From an uncultured Bacteroidales bacterium (lineage in GTDB: Bacteria; Bacteroidota; Bacteroidia; Bacteroidales; P3), in NCBI GenBank assembly GCA_905236405.1, contig CAJOQB010000018.1, forward strand, positions 1 through 14,616: 14,616 nucleotides of DNA. Direction: 5' to 3'. Both the position numbers and the translations under genes were made by a program. The notes under the pieces were generated by a model. The model saw nothing but the letters and a program-made list of their open reading frames with translations, made no database searches and had not been told where the DNA came from. The first letter of the stretch is position 1. Every line of letters starts with the position of its first letter. Below, piece by piece: positions 1-7,134 of the stretch.

Positions 1-2994
1 CAGCGTGGTAGCCGAGACGGTAGCGTAATTGCTGTCGTCGCTGCTGCACATAGCCACTACACGGAAGTCGTAGTCGGTCTCGCTTAGCAGATTGGAGACG
101 GTGTAGTTCATGTTGGTCGTCGTAGCGGCCAGGGTGTAATCAGACTCATCGCTGGGTTTGTAGTACACTTTCCAGGTGTTCTCTGTCGAGCCAGGAATCC
201 AGCTCAGCTGAACCGAGTGGGCTCCGACTTCATCCACAGAAACAGCAGGGACACCACAAGTTGCTGTGGTCAAACAAGAGCCGCTGCGGAACATCATGTT
301 GGGACGATAGGCTTGAGCTCCACCGACTGTGCCACTGAAGGCATTGTCATCATTACGATAGTAAACTGAATTGAACGTTGTGGTATGGTAATAGAATGTA
401 TGGCTAGAACCACTTCCACCATAGCTGCCCGTACGGTCATCGACAGCAACTACCAGCTGTTGGGTTCCATCATAGGTAAACGGAGCATTGAAAACAAACT
501 CGTTCCATCCCTGAGTACACTCTAGCGAACCAGTCCAGACAGGAGTCATCTGACTCAATGGCACGAACGAGGAAGTAGACAAGTCGGTCAGATCAGTTGT
601 TCCTAAATAAATAGTCACATTCGTCTTGTTGGTCAGTGAAGTACTATAAGCATACTGGAATGCAATGCTGGTTAGTTCTCCTGCTGTGACCTCGGCCGGT
701 GTCACCAGATATTCATAGAAAGAATTTCCCCAGTAATTGTCGACAGGACCATAGTAACGGGAAGAAGAGGTACCGTCACCAACAGTGTCGACAGTTTGGG
801 GACCCAGCACGAGGCAACCCAAAGCCTGTGTGCTCAGCGAGGTGTTTTCATAGAGGCTTTCGTCATTGCCCGAGCAAAGAGCTTTTACACGGACATCGTA
901 GTCGCTGCTTTCGGAAAGGCCAACCAGCAGGTAAGAGGAGTCGGTGGTGGTGCCGGCAACTGTCCAGATGCCATCGGCCGACAGTTTGTATTCCACCTGT
1001 GCTCCTGCATAGGTGCCATAGGCACTGCTGTTCCATTCCAACCGTGCAGCACCGACAGTAACGGCTGTGACATTCAGATTCTCGACATGGCCGCATGTGG
1101 GGATTTCCTCCACCACGACATTGTCAATGTAGTAATAGCCATAGTTATAGTTCATGCGGTTGGCACGGAGGGCTATTCGCGAGCCCGAACCCATGTAACC
1201 GTCGAGGGCGCAGTTGTAGCGACGATAAGTGGTCGACAAATCATCGGAAGTCCATGTGTGAATCGGGACAAAGACATTGCCTTCCATCACACCCACTTGC
1301 AGCGTGTCGGGTATATAGGAGCTACCGCTTGAACGGCCATCGAAAGTAATCATTAGCGTGTTCAAATCCTCCAAAGGAGGCAATGCAACGACATTCTCTG
1401 CATTGTACATATAAAAGTACAAACTCTGAGAATACGTTGACGGGTAGTCAGAATACGTAGTCACTGGCCTCCAGCACTCGGGGAGTGTATAATTGCTGTA
1501 GCTGTCAAAGTTTTCGCTGAAAGGAACGGCGGTATAATCGCACTCTGTAGTGAACGAAATTTCTATCCACATACTTTCTCCATCGGAGCCACCGCAGTTG
1601 GCACGAACGGCAACGGTATAATTTGTGTTGGCAGTAAGGCCAGAGAGGCTATACGAAGTGGAAGAGACAGAGACCGGGGACGAATAGTCACCGCCAGATA
1701 CTTTATAACGCACATCCCACTGGGACTCTTCGCCACGTGGAGTCCACGAGACAAGAGCTGATGAAGACGTTATACCACTTGCTGCCAGGTTATTTACTGG
1801 TAAACAAGTGGGTTCGGCACAAGGATCAGGATTGGTATAAAACACCTCATCAGAAGTCATTGAGCTACCGTCATCAAACGATGTCATCAAAATACCATAT
1901 GAACTGTAGAGTTCGAAGGAGTTTTCTTCAGGATAATAACCGCTGATATAGGTAACTTCAATGGGTGCCGAAGGACAGACATCGGCACTAATAATTTCAC
2001 TTTCACCATTTAAAAGTGTAGCTTCCTGAACAACAATACCAGATTGTGTTATTATGATACTACCACCATTCCATCCGTCACCATAGGAATCATAAAGATG
2101 GAGTTCGTAGGAACAAGTGGCAGCAGCACATAGAGTAGCAAATGTGGTTTCTGTCCAGTTACTATGGTCTCCACCACCACAATCAGCTTGAACGTATATG
2201 TGATAAAGAGACATTCCAGACAAAGCAGAAAGGCTGTAGCTCGTCGTTGCGAGTCCATTGACACGAACCGTATCGGAAGAACCCCCGCCATCAACAACAT
2301 ATTTCAGATTCCAAGCTGTTTCGCTACCGCCTGCCGTCCACGACAGGTCGGCAGACGTGGTAGTAATATTGCTTGCAGCAAATCCCGTAGGACGGGCACA
2401 AGAGGATGATTCCTCATAGGTAAAAGTCACTTTGGGGAGGAAATCACGAGTATTACCACTTCCAATAGCAGAAAAACCGGAGTAGCTGTATGCATTAAGG
2501 CTACCGTTTGTCTGGCTGATACCATAGTAAGTGCTCGTAACGTAATCGCCCGTTTCAGTTTGATCGATTTCGATAACCAAATTGCCACCGCTGTAGGTGT
2601 ACGGGTCGTCAAAAACTATCACCAAACTGTTAGAACTAATTGACAATGAACCAGTGTATACAGTGGTCATCGTAGTAGCGTTATCCCACTCGGAGAGAGA
2701 TGTCTGCGAGGTTTCACCAATTTTGACGACGAAACTGGCTGTACCCCAGGAGACACTGGCCTGACTGGTGTAGTATTGCAGTTGCGAAATCGTCGCACCC
2801 GCAGGCAATGCCGACAACAAGGAGGCAGGATAGACACTCTGCGACCTGTTGTATGCATCACAGTAATAACCGTATACAGGCACATAACCATTGGTGGCTG
2901 AGCCGTCACATACTGTGAGCGTTTCTTGCGCTCGCAGAGCCCAAGGGACACATAGTGCCACCAAGAGCAGAAGTTTTGATAAATGTTTGACCAT
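1..2994 (-). CDS. Secreted fibronectin type III / adhesin-like surface protein, C-terminus outside the window
   Basis: The minus strand is open for 998 codons from ATG at 2994 to base 1 with no stop, so the C-terminus is missing. Residues 1-22 form a signal peptide (basic VKHLSK, hydrophobic LLLLVALCVPW, likely cut after ALRA). A beta-rich domain follows (about 23-196), then Fn3 modules at about 199-285, 395-483, 634-720 and 913-998, recognisable by LSW/VSWT/LEW strands and a conserved Cys at each module start. Residues about 296-390 hold a domain with DSYGDGWNGG at 302-311. Residues about 485-630 resemble cleaved-adhesin/jelly-roll domains (FSENFDSY near the start). Residues about 727-910 look like a second copy of the first beta domain. 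The architecture suggests an exported adhesin or carbohydrate/protein-binding protein. A type IX sorting domain would be expected in the missing tail but cannot be seen. Codon use is more AT-rich than in the downstream genes. No enzymatic motif is visible. Confidence 0.88.
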   Translation of the reverse strand, partial: MVKHLSKLLLLVALCVPWALRAQETLTVCDGSATNGYVPVYGYYCDAYNRSQSVYPASLLSALPAGATISQLQYYTSQASVSWGTASFVVKIGETSQTSLSEWDNATTMTTVYTGSLSISSNSLVIVFDDPYTYSGGNLVIEIDQTETGDYVTSTYYGISQTNGSLNAYSYSGFSAIGSGNTRDFLPKVTFTYEESSSCARPTGFAASNITTTSADLSWTAGGSETAWNLKYVVDGGGSSDTVRVNGLATTSYSLSALSGMSLYHIYVQADCGGGDHSNWTETTFATLCAAATCSYELHLYDSYGDGWNGGSIIITQSGIVVQEATLLNGESEIISADVCPSAPIEVTYISGYYPEENSFELYSSYGILMTSFDDGSSMTSDEVFYTNPDPCAEPTCLPVNNLAASGITSSSALVSWTPRGEESQWDVRYKVSGGDYSSPVSVSSTSYSLSGLTANTNYTVAVRANCGGSDGESMWIEISFTTECDYTAVPFSENFDSYSNYTLPECWRPVTTYSDYPSTYSQSLYFYMYNAENVVALPPLEDLNTLMITFDGRSSGSSYIPDTLQVGVMEGNVFVPIHTWTSDDLSTTYRRYNCALDGYMGSGSRIALRANRMNYNYGYYYIDNVVVEEIPTCGHVENLNVTAVTVGAARLEWNSSAYGTYAGAQVEYKLSADGIWTVAGTTTDSSYLLVGLSESSDYDVRVKALCSGNDESLYENTSLSTQALGCLVLGPQTVDTVGDGTSSSRYYGPVDNYWGNSFYEYLVTPAEVTAGELTSIAFQYAYSTSLTNKTNVTIYLGTTDLTDLSTSSFVPLSQMTPVWTGSLECTQGWNEFVFNAPFTYDGTQQLVVAVDDRTGSYGGSGSSHTFYYHTTTFNSVYYRNDDNAFSGTVGGAQAYRPNMMFRSGSCLTTATCGVPAVSVDEVGAHSVQLSWIPGSTENTWKVYYKPSDESDYTLAATTTNMNYTVSNLLSETDYDFRVVAMCSSDDSNYATVSATTL

Positions 2995-3068
2995 AATTTT
3001 AATTTTTTAAATTATAAATAAGTTAATTAACGTGTTTCTTGACGTACAATATAGCAATAAACGAACTG

Positions 3069-3076
3069 CAAAAATA
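3069..3076 (-). promoter_or_regulatory. Candidate -7 element of the surface-protein gene
   Basis: On the minus strand this reads TATTTTTG, matching the Bacteroidota -7 consensus TAnnTTTG, about 75 bp upstream of the ATG at 2994. No good -33 TTTG is visible at the expected distance, and the surroundings are AT-rich, so a chance match is possible. Confidence 0.4.
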
Positions 3077-3294
3077 GGAATTATTTTTATATATATAACG
3101 ATTCAGCGAAAAATTAACTTTTATTTTGCATCGCAGCAGCAGTTTTTTCTGACAGTATTCACTGACAACCATCACGATATGATTCCAACAAAATCTCCCC
3201 GACAACAGACAAAATGGAAACCTTAAAATTTGTTAACGAAAAATGCGTCTAACTCTAACCTAACTCTGACTTTTCTCTAACCTAAAAAATGGGT

Positions 3295-3448
3295 GTTCGA
3301 CATATGCCAGACATATGGCAGGCATATACCAGACATATGGCAGACATATGGGAGACAAGTGGCAGACAAGTGGCAGATAAGAGGCAGATAAGAGGCAGAC
3401 AAGAGGCAGATAAGAGGCAGACAAGAGGCAGACAAGAGGCAGACACAG
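3295..3448. repeat. 11-bp tandem repeat array, 14 units
   Basis: Fourteen consecutive 11-bp units with consensus GGCAGACAAGA run without gaps from 3295 to 3448. The units fall into blocks: the first five end in CATAT, giving CATATG at 3301, 3312, 3334 and 3345; two end in CAAGT; six end in YAAGA; the last is degenerate. The array ends 40 bp before the msrC ATG. The period is not a multiple of three and is close to one DNA helical turn. Confidence 0.92.
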
Positions 3449-3488
3449 GGTGATACAATAAATAAGAAGGGGTTTCGTTATTTATGGC

Positions 3489-3956
3489 ATGAACAAGAAA
3501 GAGAAATACCGCGAGCTGCTGCAACAGGTGGAGGGGCTTATCGCCGACGAACACTTGGAGGTGAGCGTGCTGGCCAACGTAAGCGCGGCCATCAAAGAGA
3601 CGATGGGCTTTTTCTGGGTGGGTTTCTACCTGGTACACAACGGAGAACTGGTGTTGGGGCCCTTCCAAGGGTCGCCTGCTTGCTACCACATAAAAAAGGG
3701 CCGCGGGGTGTGCGGCACCGCATGGGCAGAGGGAAAGACGATGGTGGTGAAGGACGTGGAGGAGTTTCCCGGCCATATCGCCTGCAGCCACCTGAGCCGC
3801 AGCGAGATAGTAGTGCCCCTATTCGACAACAAGGGGGTGATGCGCAGCGAGCTGGACATCGACCACACCGAGGTGGGCACCTTCGACGAGGTGGACAAAG
3901 AGGAATTGGAGAAAATCTGCGAGGCGGTGGCGAGACAACTTTACCAAAGGGACTAA
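3489..3956 (+). CDS. msrC: Free methionine-(R)-sulfoxide reductase, GAF-domain type
   Basis: The 155-residue product is a single GAF domain of the fRMsr (YebR) family, a cytoplasmic enzyme that reduces free L-methionine-(R)-sulfoxide. The three family cysteines are present: C65 (PACYHI), C75 (GRGVCGTAW) and C99 (FPGHIAC), as are E106 of SEIVVP and D123/D125 of LDIDH, which correspond to substrate-binding acids in the family. One oddity is that the residue after C99 is Ser where Asp is usual. The length is normal for the family. There is no Shine-Dalgarno, and ATG at 3489 gives the expected N-terminus. The gene is preceded by the 11-bp array, and its stop codon is the first of four in-frame TAA codons in a 9-bp array. 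Confidence 0.93.
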   Translation: MNKKEKYRELLQQVEGLIADEHLEVSVLANVSAAIKETMGFFWVGFYLVHNGELVLGPFQGSPACYHIKKGRGVCGTAWAEGKTMVVKDVEEFPGHIACSHLSRSEIVVPLFDNKGVMRSELDIDHTEVGTFDEVDKEELEKICEAVARQLYQRD

Positions 3957-3988
3957 AAGGGCTAAAAGGGCTAAAGGGGCTAAAGGGA
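3953..3988 (+). repeat. 9-bp tandem array reiterating the msrC stop codon
   Basis: CTAA recurs at 3953, 3962, 3971 and 3980, exactly every 9 bp, within units of the form GGGCTAAAA. The array starts on the msrC stop, so TAA codons at 3954, 3963, 3972 and 3981 are all in the msrC frame. A run of T follows at about 3990-3996. Confidence 0.9.
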
Positions 3989-4122
3989 TTTTTTTCCAAG
4001 GGGGATTTCAGAAGGCTTCTGGGAAGGGGGATGCAGAGGTGGAAAAGAAAAATTTCAAACATGAAAGACAGCCCGTTGATAAAAAAGTTGCAAGATATTT
4101 TATACAGTTCACCAAAATGTGG

Positions 4123-4130
4123 TATCTTTG
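4123..4130 (+). promoter_or_regulatory. Probable ssb promoter, -7 element
   Basis: TATCTTTG matches TAnnTTTG exactly and lies 38 bp before the ssb ATG, implying a leader of about 30 nt. No TTTG sits at the usual -33 distance, so the call rests on the -7 element and its position. Confidence 0.6.
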
Positions 4131-4168
4131 CCAAGATTTTTATGTGATTTCTTAAACAATTTAAACTA

Positions 4169-4618
4169 ATGGTAGGAGTAAACAAAGTTATTTTGATTGG
4201 CAACTTAGGCAAAAATCCCGAAATTATCACTTTTCCTCAAGAACGCAACACGGAGGGCAACCTGGGCGTGGTGAAGAAAGCCACCTTCCCTTTGGCCACC
4301 ACCGAGATAAGGAAAACCCGCGACGGCGAACGCGTTGAACAAACCGACTGGCACAACATCGTGTGCTGGAGAGGTTTGGCCGAGATAGCAGAACGCATAC
4401 TGAAGAAAGGCACCCAAGTCTATATCGAGGGCAAGCTGCAGTCGCGCTCGTGGGAGGACAAAGAGGGCAACAAACGTTACATCACCGAGGTGGTGGCCGA
4501 GAACTTCACCGTTCTGGCCAACAAAAACCGTACCGACGACAACAACCACCAAGCTCACGACCCCTACGCCTCGATTCTCAACGAGGAGACGGAGCCGTTG
4601 GGCGATCTGCCGTTCTGA
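4169..4618 (+). CDS. ssb: Single-stranded DNA-binding protein
   Basis: The 149-residue product begins with the SSB signature MVGVNKVILIGNLGKNPE and carries the OB-fold strands through about residue 118, including WHNIVCWRGLAE, KGTQVYIEGKLQSRSW and YITEVVAENF. A short polar linker (about 119-140) leads to the acidic tail GDLPF, the tip that binds replication and repair partners in this family. It coats single-stranded DNA in replication, recombination and repair. No Shine-Dalgarno precedes the start, and the upstream DNA is AT-rich, as is typical of Bacteroidota. The gene sits between its own promoter at 4123 and a strong terminator at 4632, so it is probably monocistronic. In several Bacteroidales ssb neighbours mutY; here xerC and hpf lie between them. 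Confidence 0.96.
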   Translation: MVGVNKVILIGNLGKNPEIITFPQERNTEGNLGVVKKATFPLATTEIRKTRDGERVEQTDWHNIVCWRGLAEIAERILKKGTQVYIEGKLQSRSWEDKEGNKRYITEVVAENFTVLANKNRTDDNNHQAHDPYASILNEETEPLGDLPF

Positions 4619-4631
4619 GAGTAACCCACTC

Positions 4632-4661
4632 AAAGGCTCCGTTGTTGCGGAGCCTTTTTTT
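4632..4661 (+). terminator. Intrinsic terminator of ssb
   Basis: A perfect 10-bp stem, AAAGGCTCCG (4632-4641) with CGGAGCCTTT (4648-4657), has a 6-nt loop and a run of seven T ending at 4661. It begins 13 bp after the ssb stop. Confidence 0.93.
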
Positions 4662-4662
4662 C

Positions 4663-4693
4663 TTGCAGCAATAAAAATAAAATGATACCTTTG
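4663..4693 (+). promoter_or_regulatory. xerC promoter abutting the start codon
   Basis: The -7 element TACCTTTG (4686-4693) matches TAnnTTTG exactly. A TTG at 4663-4665 lies 20 bp upstream, within the usual spacing, and directly follows the T-tract of the ssb terminator. The -7 element ends only 5 bp before the xerC ATG at 4699, so transcription should start at or within a few bases of that ATG. Confidence 0.75.
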
Positions 4694-4698
4694 TAGCG

Positions 4699-5595
4699 AT
4701 GAAACTCGATGTGGCCATAGAACGTTTCCTCAACTATATCAGCACCGAACGCCATTATTCGGAGCGGACGCTACGCAACTATTCGTGGTCGCTGCAATTG
4801 TTTGCCGAACATTGCAAGGCCAACGCGGTGGAGGAGATTGAGGAGGCCGACAGCAGATTGGTGAGGGAATGGCAGATGAGTCTCACAGAGCAAGGGCTGC
4901 ATCCCAACACCATACGGCTGCACTTGGTGGCTTTGCGAACATGGTACCGCTTCATGCGTCGCGAGGGATGGATCCATACCGACGTGATGGCGAAGGTGCG
5001 GAACCCCAAACTGCCGCCCCGCCTACCGGTGACTTTCCGCGAGAGCGAGGTGGAACACCTGTACGACGCAGGCCTCTTTGCCGACGACTTCGCGGGGCAA
5101 CGCGACAAGCTGCTGCTGCGGATGCTGTACGAGACGGGGATACGCCGCTCGGAGGTGCTCATGCTCACCAACCACTCGATTGACTTCTCGAGCAACAGCA
5201 TCAAAGTCAGAGGAAAAGGGAACAAAGAGCGAATGATTCCGATAGAAAATGATCTGGCACAAAATATTCGCGACTATTTTGCGTTAAAGGAACAAATATC
5301 CGATGCCGACGAACATCTGTTCGTCCGCCCCAACGGCAAAGCCATCAGCTACGGCGATGTGGGCGTCATCGTGAAAAGATATATGTCGCTGCTGTCGCAC
5401 GCCGAGAAGATTACACCGCATGTGTTTCGCCACACCTTTGCGACACACCTGCTCAACGAAGGGGCCGACATCAGCGCCATCAAGGAGCTGCTGGGGCACG
5501 CCGACATCCACACCACGGAGATATACACCCACGTGACTCGCGAACATATTAAAGAAACATACAAACACGCCCATCCCAGGGCCAATAAAAAATAA
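4699..5595 (+). CDS. xerC: Tyrosine recombinase XerC/XerD type
   Basis: The 298-residue product has the Xer length and layout: an N-terminal SAM-like DNA-binding domain (about 1-90, with FLNYISTERHYSERTLRNY) and a C-terminal catalytic domain (about 110-290). The catalytic set is complete: R149 (TGIRRSE), K173 (RGKGNKER), H241 and R244 (HVFRH), H267 (LLGHADI) and nucleophile Y276 (TEIYTHV). The family resolves chromosome dimers at dif by cutting and rejoining DNA; the C/D assignment is by general resemblance only. The start fits the family N-terminus, which makes the nearly leaderless promoter notable. hpf starts 12 bp after the stop and probably shares this transcript. The pairing of a xer gene with hpf recurs in Bacteroidota, usually beside rpsU, which here lies about 2 kb away. 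Confidence 0.93.
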   Translation: MKLDVAIERFLNYISTERHYSERTLRNYSWSLQLFAEHCKANAVEEIEEADSRLVREWQMSLTEQGLHPNTIRLHLVALRTWYRFMRREGWIHTDVMAKVRNPKLPPRLPVTFRESEVEHLYDAGLFADDFAGQRDKLLLRMLYETGIRRSEVLMLTNHSIDFSSNSIKVRGKGNKERMIPIENDLAQNIRDYFALKEQISDADEHLFVRPNGKAISYGDVGVIVKRYMSLLSHAEKITPHVFRHTFATHLLNEGADISAIKELLGHADIHTTEIYTHVTREHIKETYKHAHPRANKK

Positions 5596-5597
5596 AA

Positions 5598-5603
5598 GGA
5601 GGT
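5598..5603 (+). promoter_or_regulatory. Strong Shine-Dalgarno sequence of hpf
   Basis: GGAGGT lies 4 nt before the hpf ATG at 5608, a full anti-Shine-Dalgarno match. Of the other start regions visible here only rpsU has anything comparable, and most Bacteroidota genes lack the motif. Confidence 0.85.
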
Positions 5604-5607
5604 AACT

Positions 5608-5901
5608 ATGAACATCACCATCAATTCCGTCAAATTCAAAGCCGACGAGAAACTGGAAAAGTTTGTCAACGACAAAGTGGCCAAAATCGAACGCTTAGTG
5701 GACAACGCCACCAAATGCGAGGTGACCCTCAAAGTGGACAAACCCGAAAGCGACAACAACAAAATAGCAGAAATCAATCTCGCCCTCCCCGGCCAAAACC
5801 TTTTCAACAGCAAACAAGCCAACAGCTTCGAGGAGGCCGTGAGCGACTGTGTCGACACGCTCAAGGTACAAATCGACAAATACAAAGAACGCTACAAATA
5901 A
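5608..5901 (+). CDS. hpf: Ribosome hibernation promoting factor, short form
   Basis: The 97-residue product matches the short HPF/RaiA (sigma-54 modulation) family: an opening beta strand (MNITINSVKFKADEKLEKFV), a helix, the strands CEVTLKVDK and AEINLALPG, and a final helix with SFEEAVSDCVDTLKVQIDKYK. It lacks the C-terminal extension of long HPF. Family members bind the 30S decoding region in stationary phase and inactivate ribosomes, in the short-form case usually by dimerising them. It lies 12 bp after xerC and is preceded by an unusually strong Shine-Dalgarno for this phylum. Its TAA stop is followed, in the same frame and 6 nt later, by the TTG start of mutY. Confidence 0.93.
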   Translation: MNITINSVKFKADEKLEKFVNDKVAKIERLVDNATKCEVTLKVDKPESDNNKIAEINLALPGQNLFNSKQANSFEEAVSDCVDTLKVQIDKYKERYK

Positions 5902-5907
5902 AAGGCT

Positions 5908-6966
5908 TTGTCGTTCGCAAAGAAACTACTCAACTGGTACGAGGAGAATGGCCGACGGCTGCCGTGGAGGGGCATCGACGACCCCTACAAGATTTGGCTG
6001 TCGGAAATTATCCTGCAACAAACCCGTATCGAACAGGGTCGGGATTACTACCTGCGATTTACCGAACAATACCCGACGGTGAGACACCTGGCCGACGCAA
6101 CAGAGGCAGAGGTGCTGAAAACCTGGCAGGGATTGGGTTACTACTCGAGGGCTCGCAACCTCCACGCTTCGGCTCGTTATATCGCCTATGAACGGGGAGG
6201 CCGCTTTCCCGACACCTATGAAGAAATACTGAAACTGAAGGGGGTAGGCCGCTACACGGCGGCGGCCATTGCCTCCTTTGCTTTTCGTCTCCCCTACCCC
6301 GTCATCGACGGCAACGTCTACCGTTTCGTGTCGCGGATGTACGGCATCGACACTCCGATAGGCAACGATGCGGCTTACCGCCAATTCGAACAGCTGCTGC
6401 TGAAACTCATCGACCGAGAGCGTCCCGATTTGTTCAACCACGCGATGATGGATTTTGGCTCGACCTACTGCAAGCCGACGGGATGCGACTGCAAGGGGTG
6501 CATCTTCGCCGAAGAATGTGTGGCACGAAGGGAAGACCGCGTGGAGTTCTTGCCCGTCAAAGGAAAAACGGTGGAAGTGAAAAGCCGTTGGCTCTATTAT
6601 TACTATATTGTTTGGGAAACGTCGGGCGAACAGACGACCCTGATGCATTGCCGTGAGGGGAAAGACATTTGGAAAGGGCTGTACGAGTTCCCCCTCGTCG
6701 AAAGCGACCACTCGCTTGATAACAAGGAACTAAAGCAACAACACCAACAGATGCTGCAAAGGCTCGGGGTGAAGAGGCCGCTGTCGTTGACGGTATCGTC
6801 ACCCATCAAACACCAACTGACCCATCGCACCATCCAAGCCACCTTTGTCCATATCGACCTCGGCGACCAAAGCCCCCTACCCTTGGATGGGGAGAAGGCA
6901 TTCAATATGGAGGAGGCACAACGGCTGCCCGTCTCGCGGCTGATGGATATTTATATGAATGGTTAA
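5908..6966 (+). CDS. mutY: A/G-specific adenine glycosylase MutY, TTG start
   Basis: The 352-residue product removes adenine mispaired with 8-oxoguanine. The catalytic domain shows E33 (WLSEIILQQTR), the helix-hairpin-helix LKGVGRYTAAAI (about 110-121) and D134 (PVIDGNVYR). The iron-sulfur ligands C188, C195, C198 and C204 fit the spacing Cx6Cx2Cx5C exactly, with an extra C193. Residues about 225-345 form the NUDIX-like domain that reads 8-oxoguanine. No ATG or GTG lies between the hpf stop and the conserved LPWRG motif, so TTG at 5908 is the only plausible start. It is in frame with hpf and 6 nt past its stop, so coupled translation is likely. The family length is intact. No promoter was seen, which suggests an xerC-hpf-mutY transcript. 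Confidence 0.94.
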   Translation: MSFAKKLLNWYEENGRRLPWRGIDDPYKIWLSEIILQQTRIEQGRDYYLRFTEQYPTVRHLADATEAEVLKTWQGLGYYSRARNLHASARYIAYERGGRFPDTYEEILKLKGVGRYTAAAIASFAFRLPYPVIDGNVYRFVSRMYGIDTPIGNDAAYRQFEQLLLKLIDRERPDLFNHAMMDFGSTYCKPTGCDCKGCIFAEECVARREDRVEFLPVKGKTVEVKSRWLYYYYIVWETSGEQTTLMHCREGKDIWKGLYEFPLVESDHSLDNKELKQQHQQMLQRLGVKRPLSLTVSSPIKHQLTHRTIQATFVHIDLGDQSPLPLDGEKAFNMEEAQRLPVSRLMDIYMNG

Positions 6967-6981
6967 CAGCTGATTAAATAA

Positions 6982-7016
6982 CAAAAAGGGGCTAAAAGGG
7001 CGAAAGAGGCAAAAAG
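6982..7016 (+). repeat. Degenerate 9-bp repeat downstream of mutY
   Basis: CTAAAAGGG at 6992, CGAAAGAGG at 7001 and CAAAAAGGA at 7010 keep a strict 9-bp phase, preceded by a related CAAAAAGGGG at 6982. The units share GGGCTAAAA with the array after msrC. The repeat is not in the mutY frame and starts about 16 bp after its stop. Confidence 0.65.
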
Positions 7017-7134
7017 GATGGCCATTTTGGGAAAAATGACAGCCGAAAAAGGTTCTCAACAGGGTTATGAACCACGTAAGTGTCTCAAAAAATAATGTTA
7101 AATCTTTATTCGACGTTTTATACAAATTGCTGAA

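Larger units (their letters stand above)
2995..3488. other. Divergent intergenic region between the surface-protein gene and msrC
   Basis: This 494-bp gap is AT-rich in its first half. It holds the candidate minus-strand promoter, a short CTAAC-rich tract (about 3248-3283) and the 11-bp tandem array at 3295-3448. Short frames here have no recognisable protein character. No convincing plus-strand TAnnTTTG promoter for msrC was found. Confidence 0.6.

Noticed and set aside
796..1332. 178-codon plus-strand frame in the left end
   Set aside because: It lies opposite the continuous 998-codon surface-protein frame and has no domain character or promoter.
3295..3459. 11-bp array considered as a CRISPR array
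   Set aside because: The units are directly adjacent with no spacers and far shorter than CRISPR repeats.
3479..3486. TATTTATG as a -7 element for msrC
   Set aside because: It has one mismatch in the core and no -33 partner; the msrC promoter remains unidentified.
3282..3791. Minus-strand frame across the 11-bp array giving a Cys/Leu/Ser-rich periodic peptide
   Set aside because: The periodicity comes from translating the tandem repeat; the rest is antisense to msrC.
4008..4020. CAGAAG/CTTCTG palindrome downstream of msrC as a terminator
   Set aside because: It has only a 1-bp centre, too tight for a hairpin loop, and no T-tract follows.
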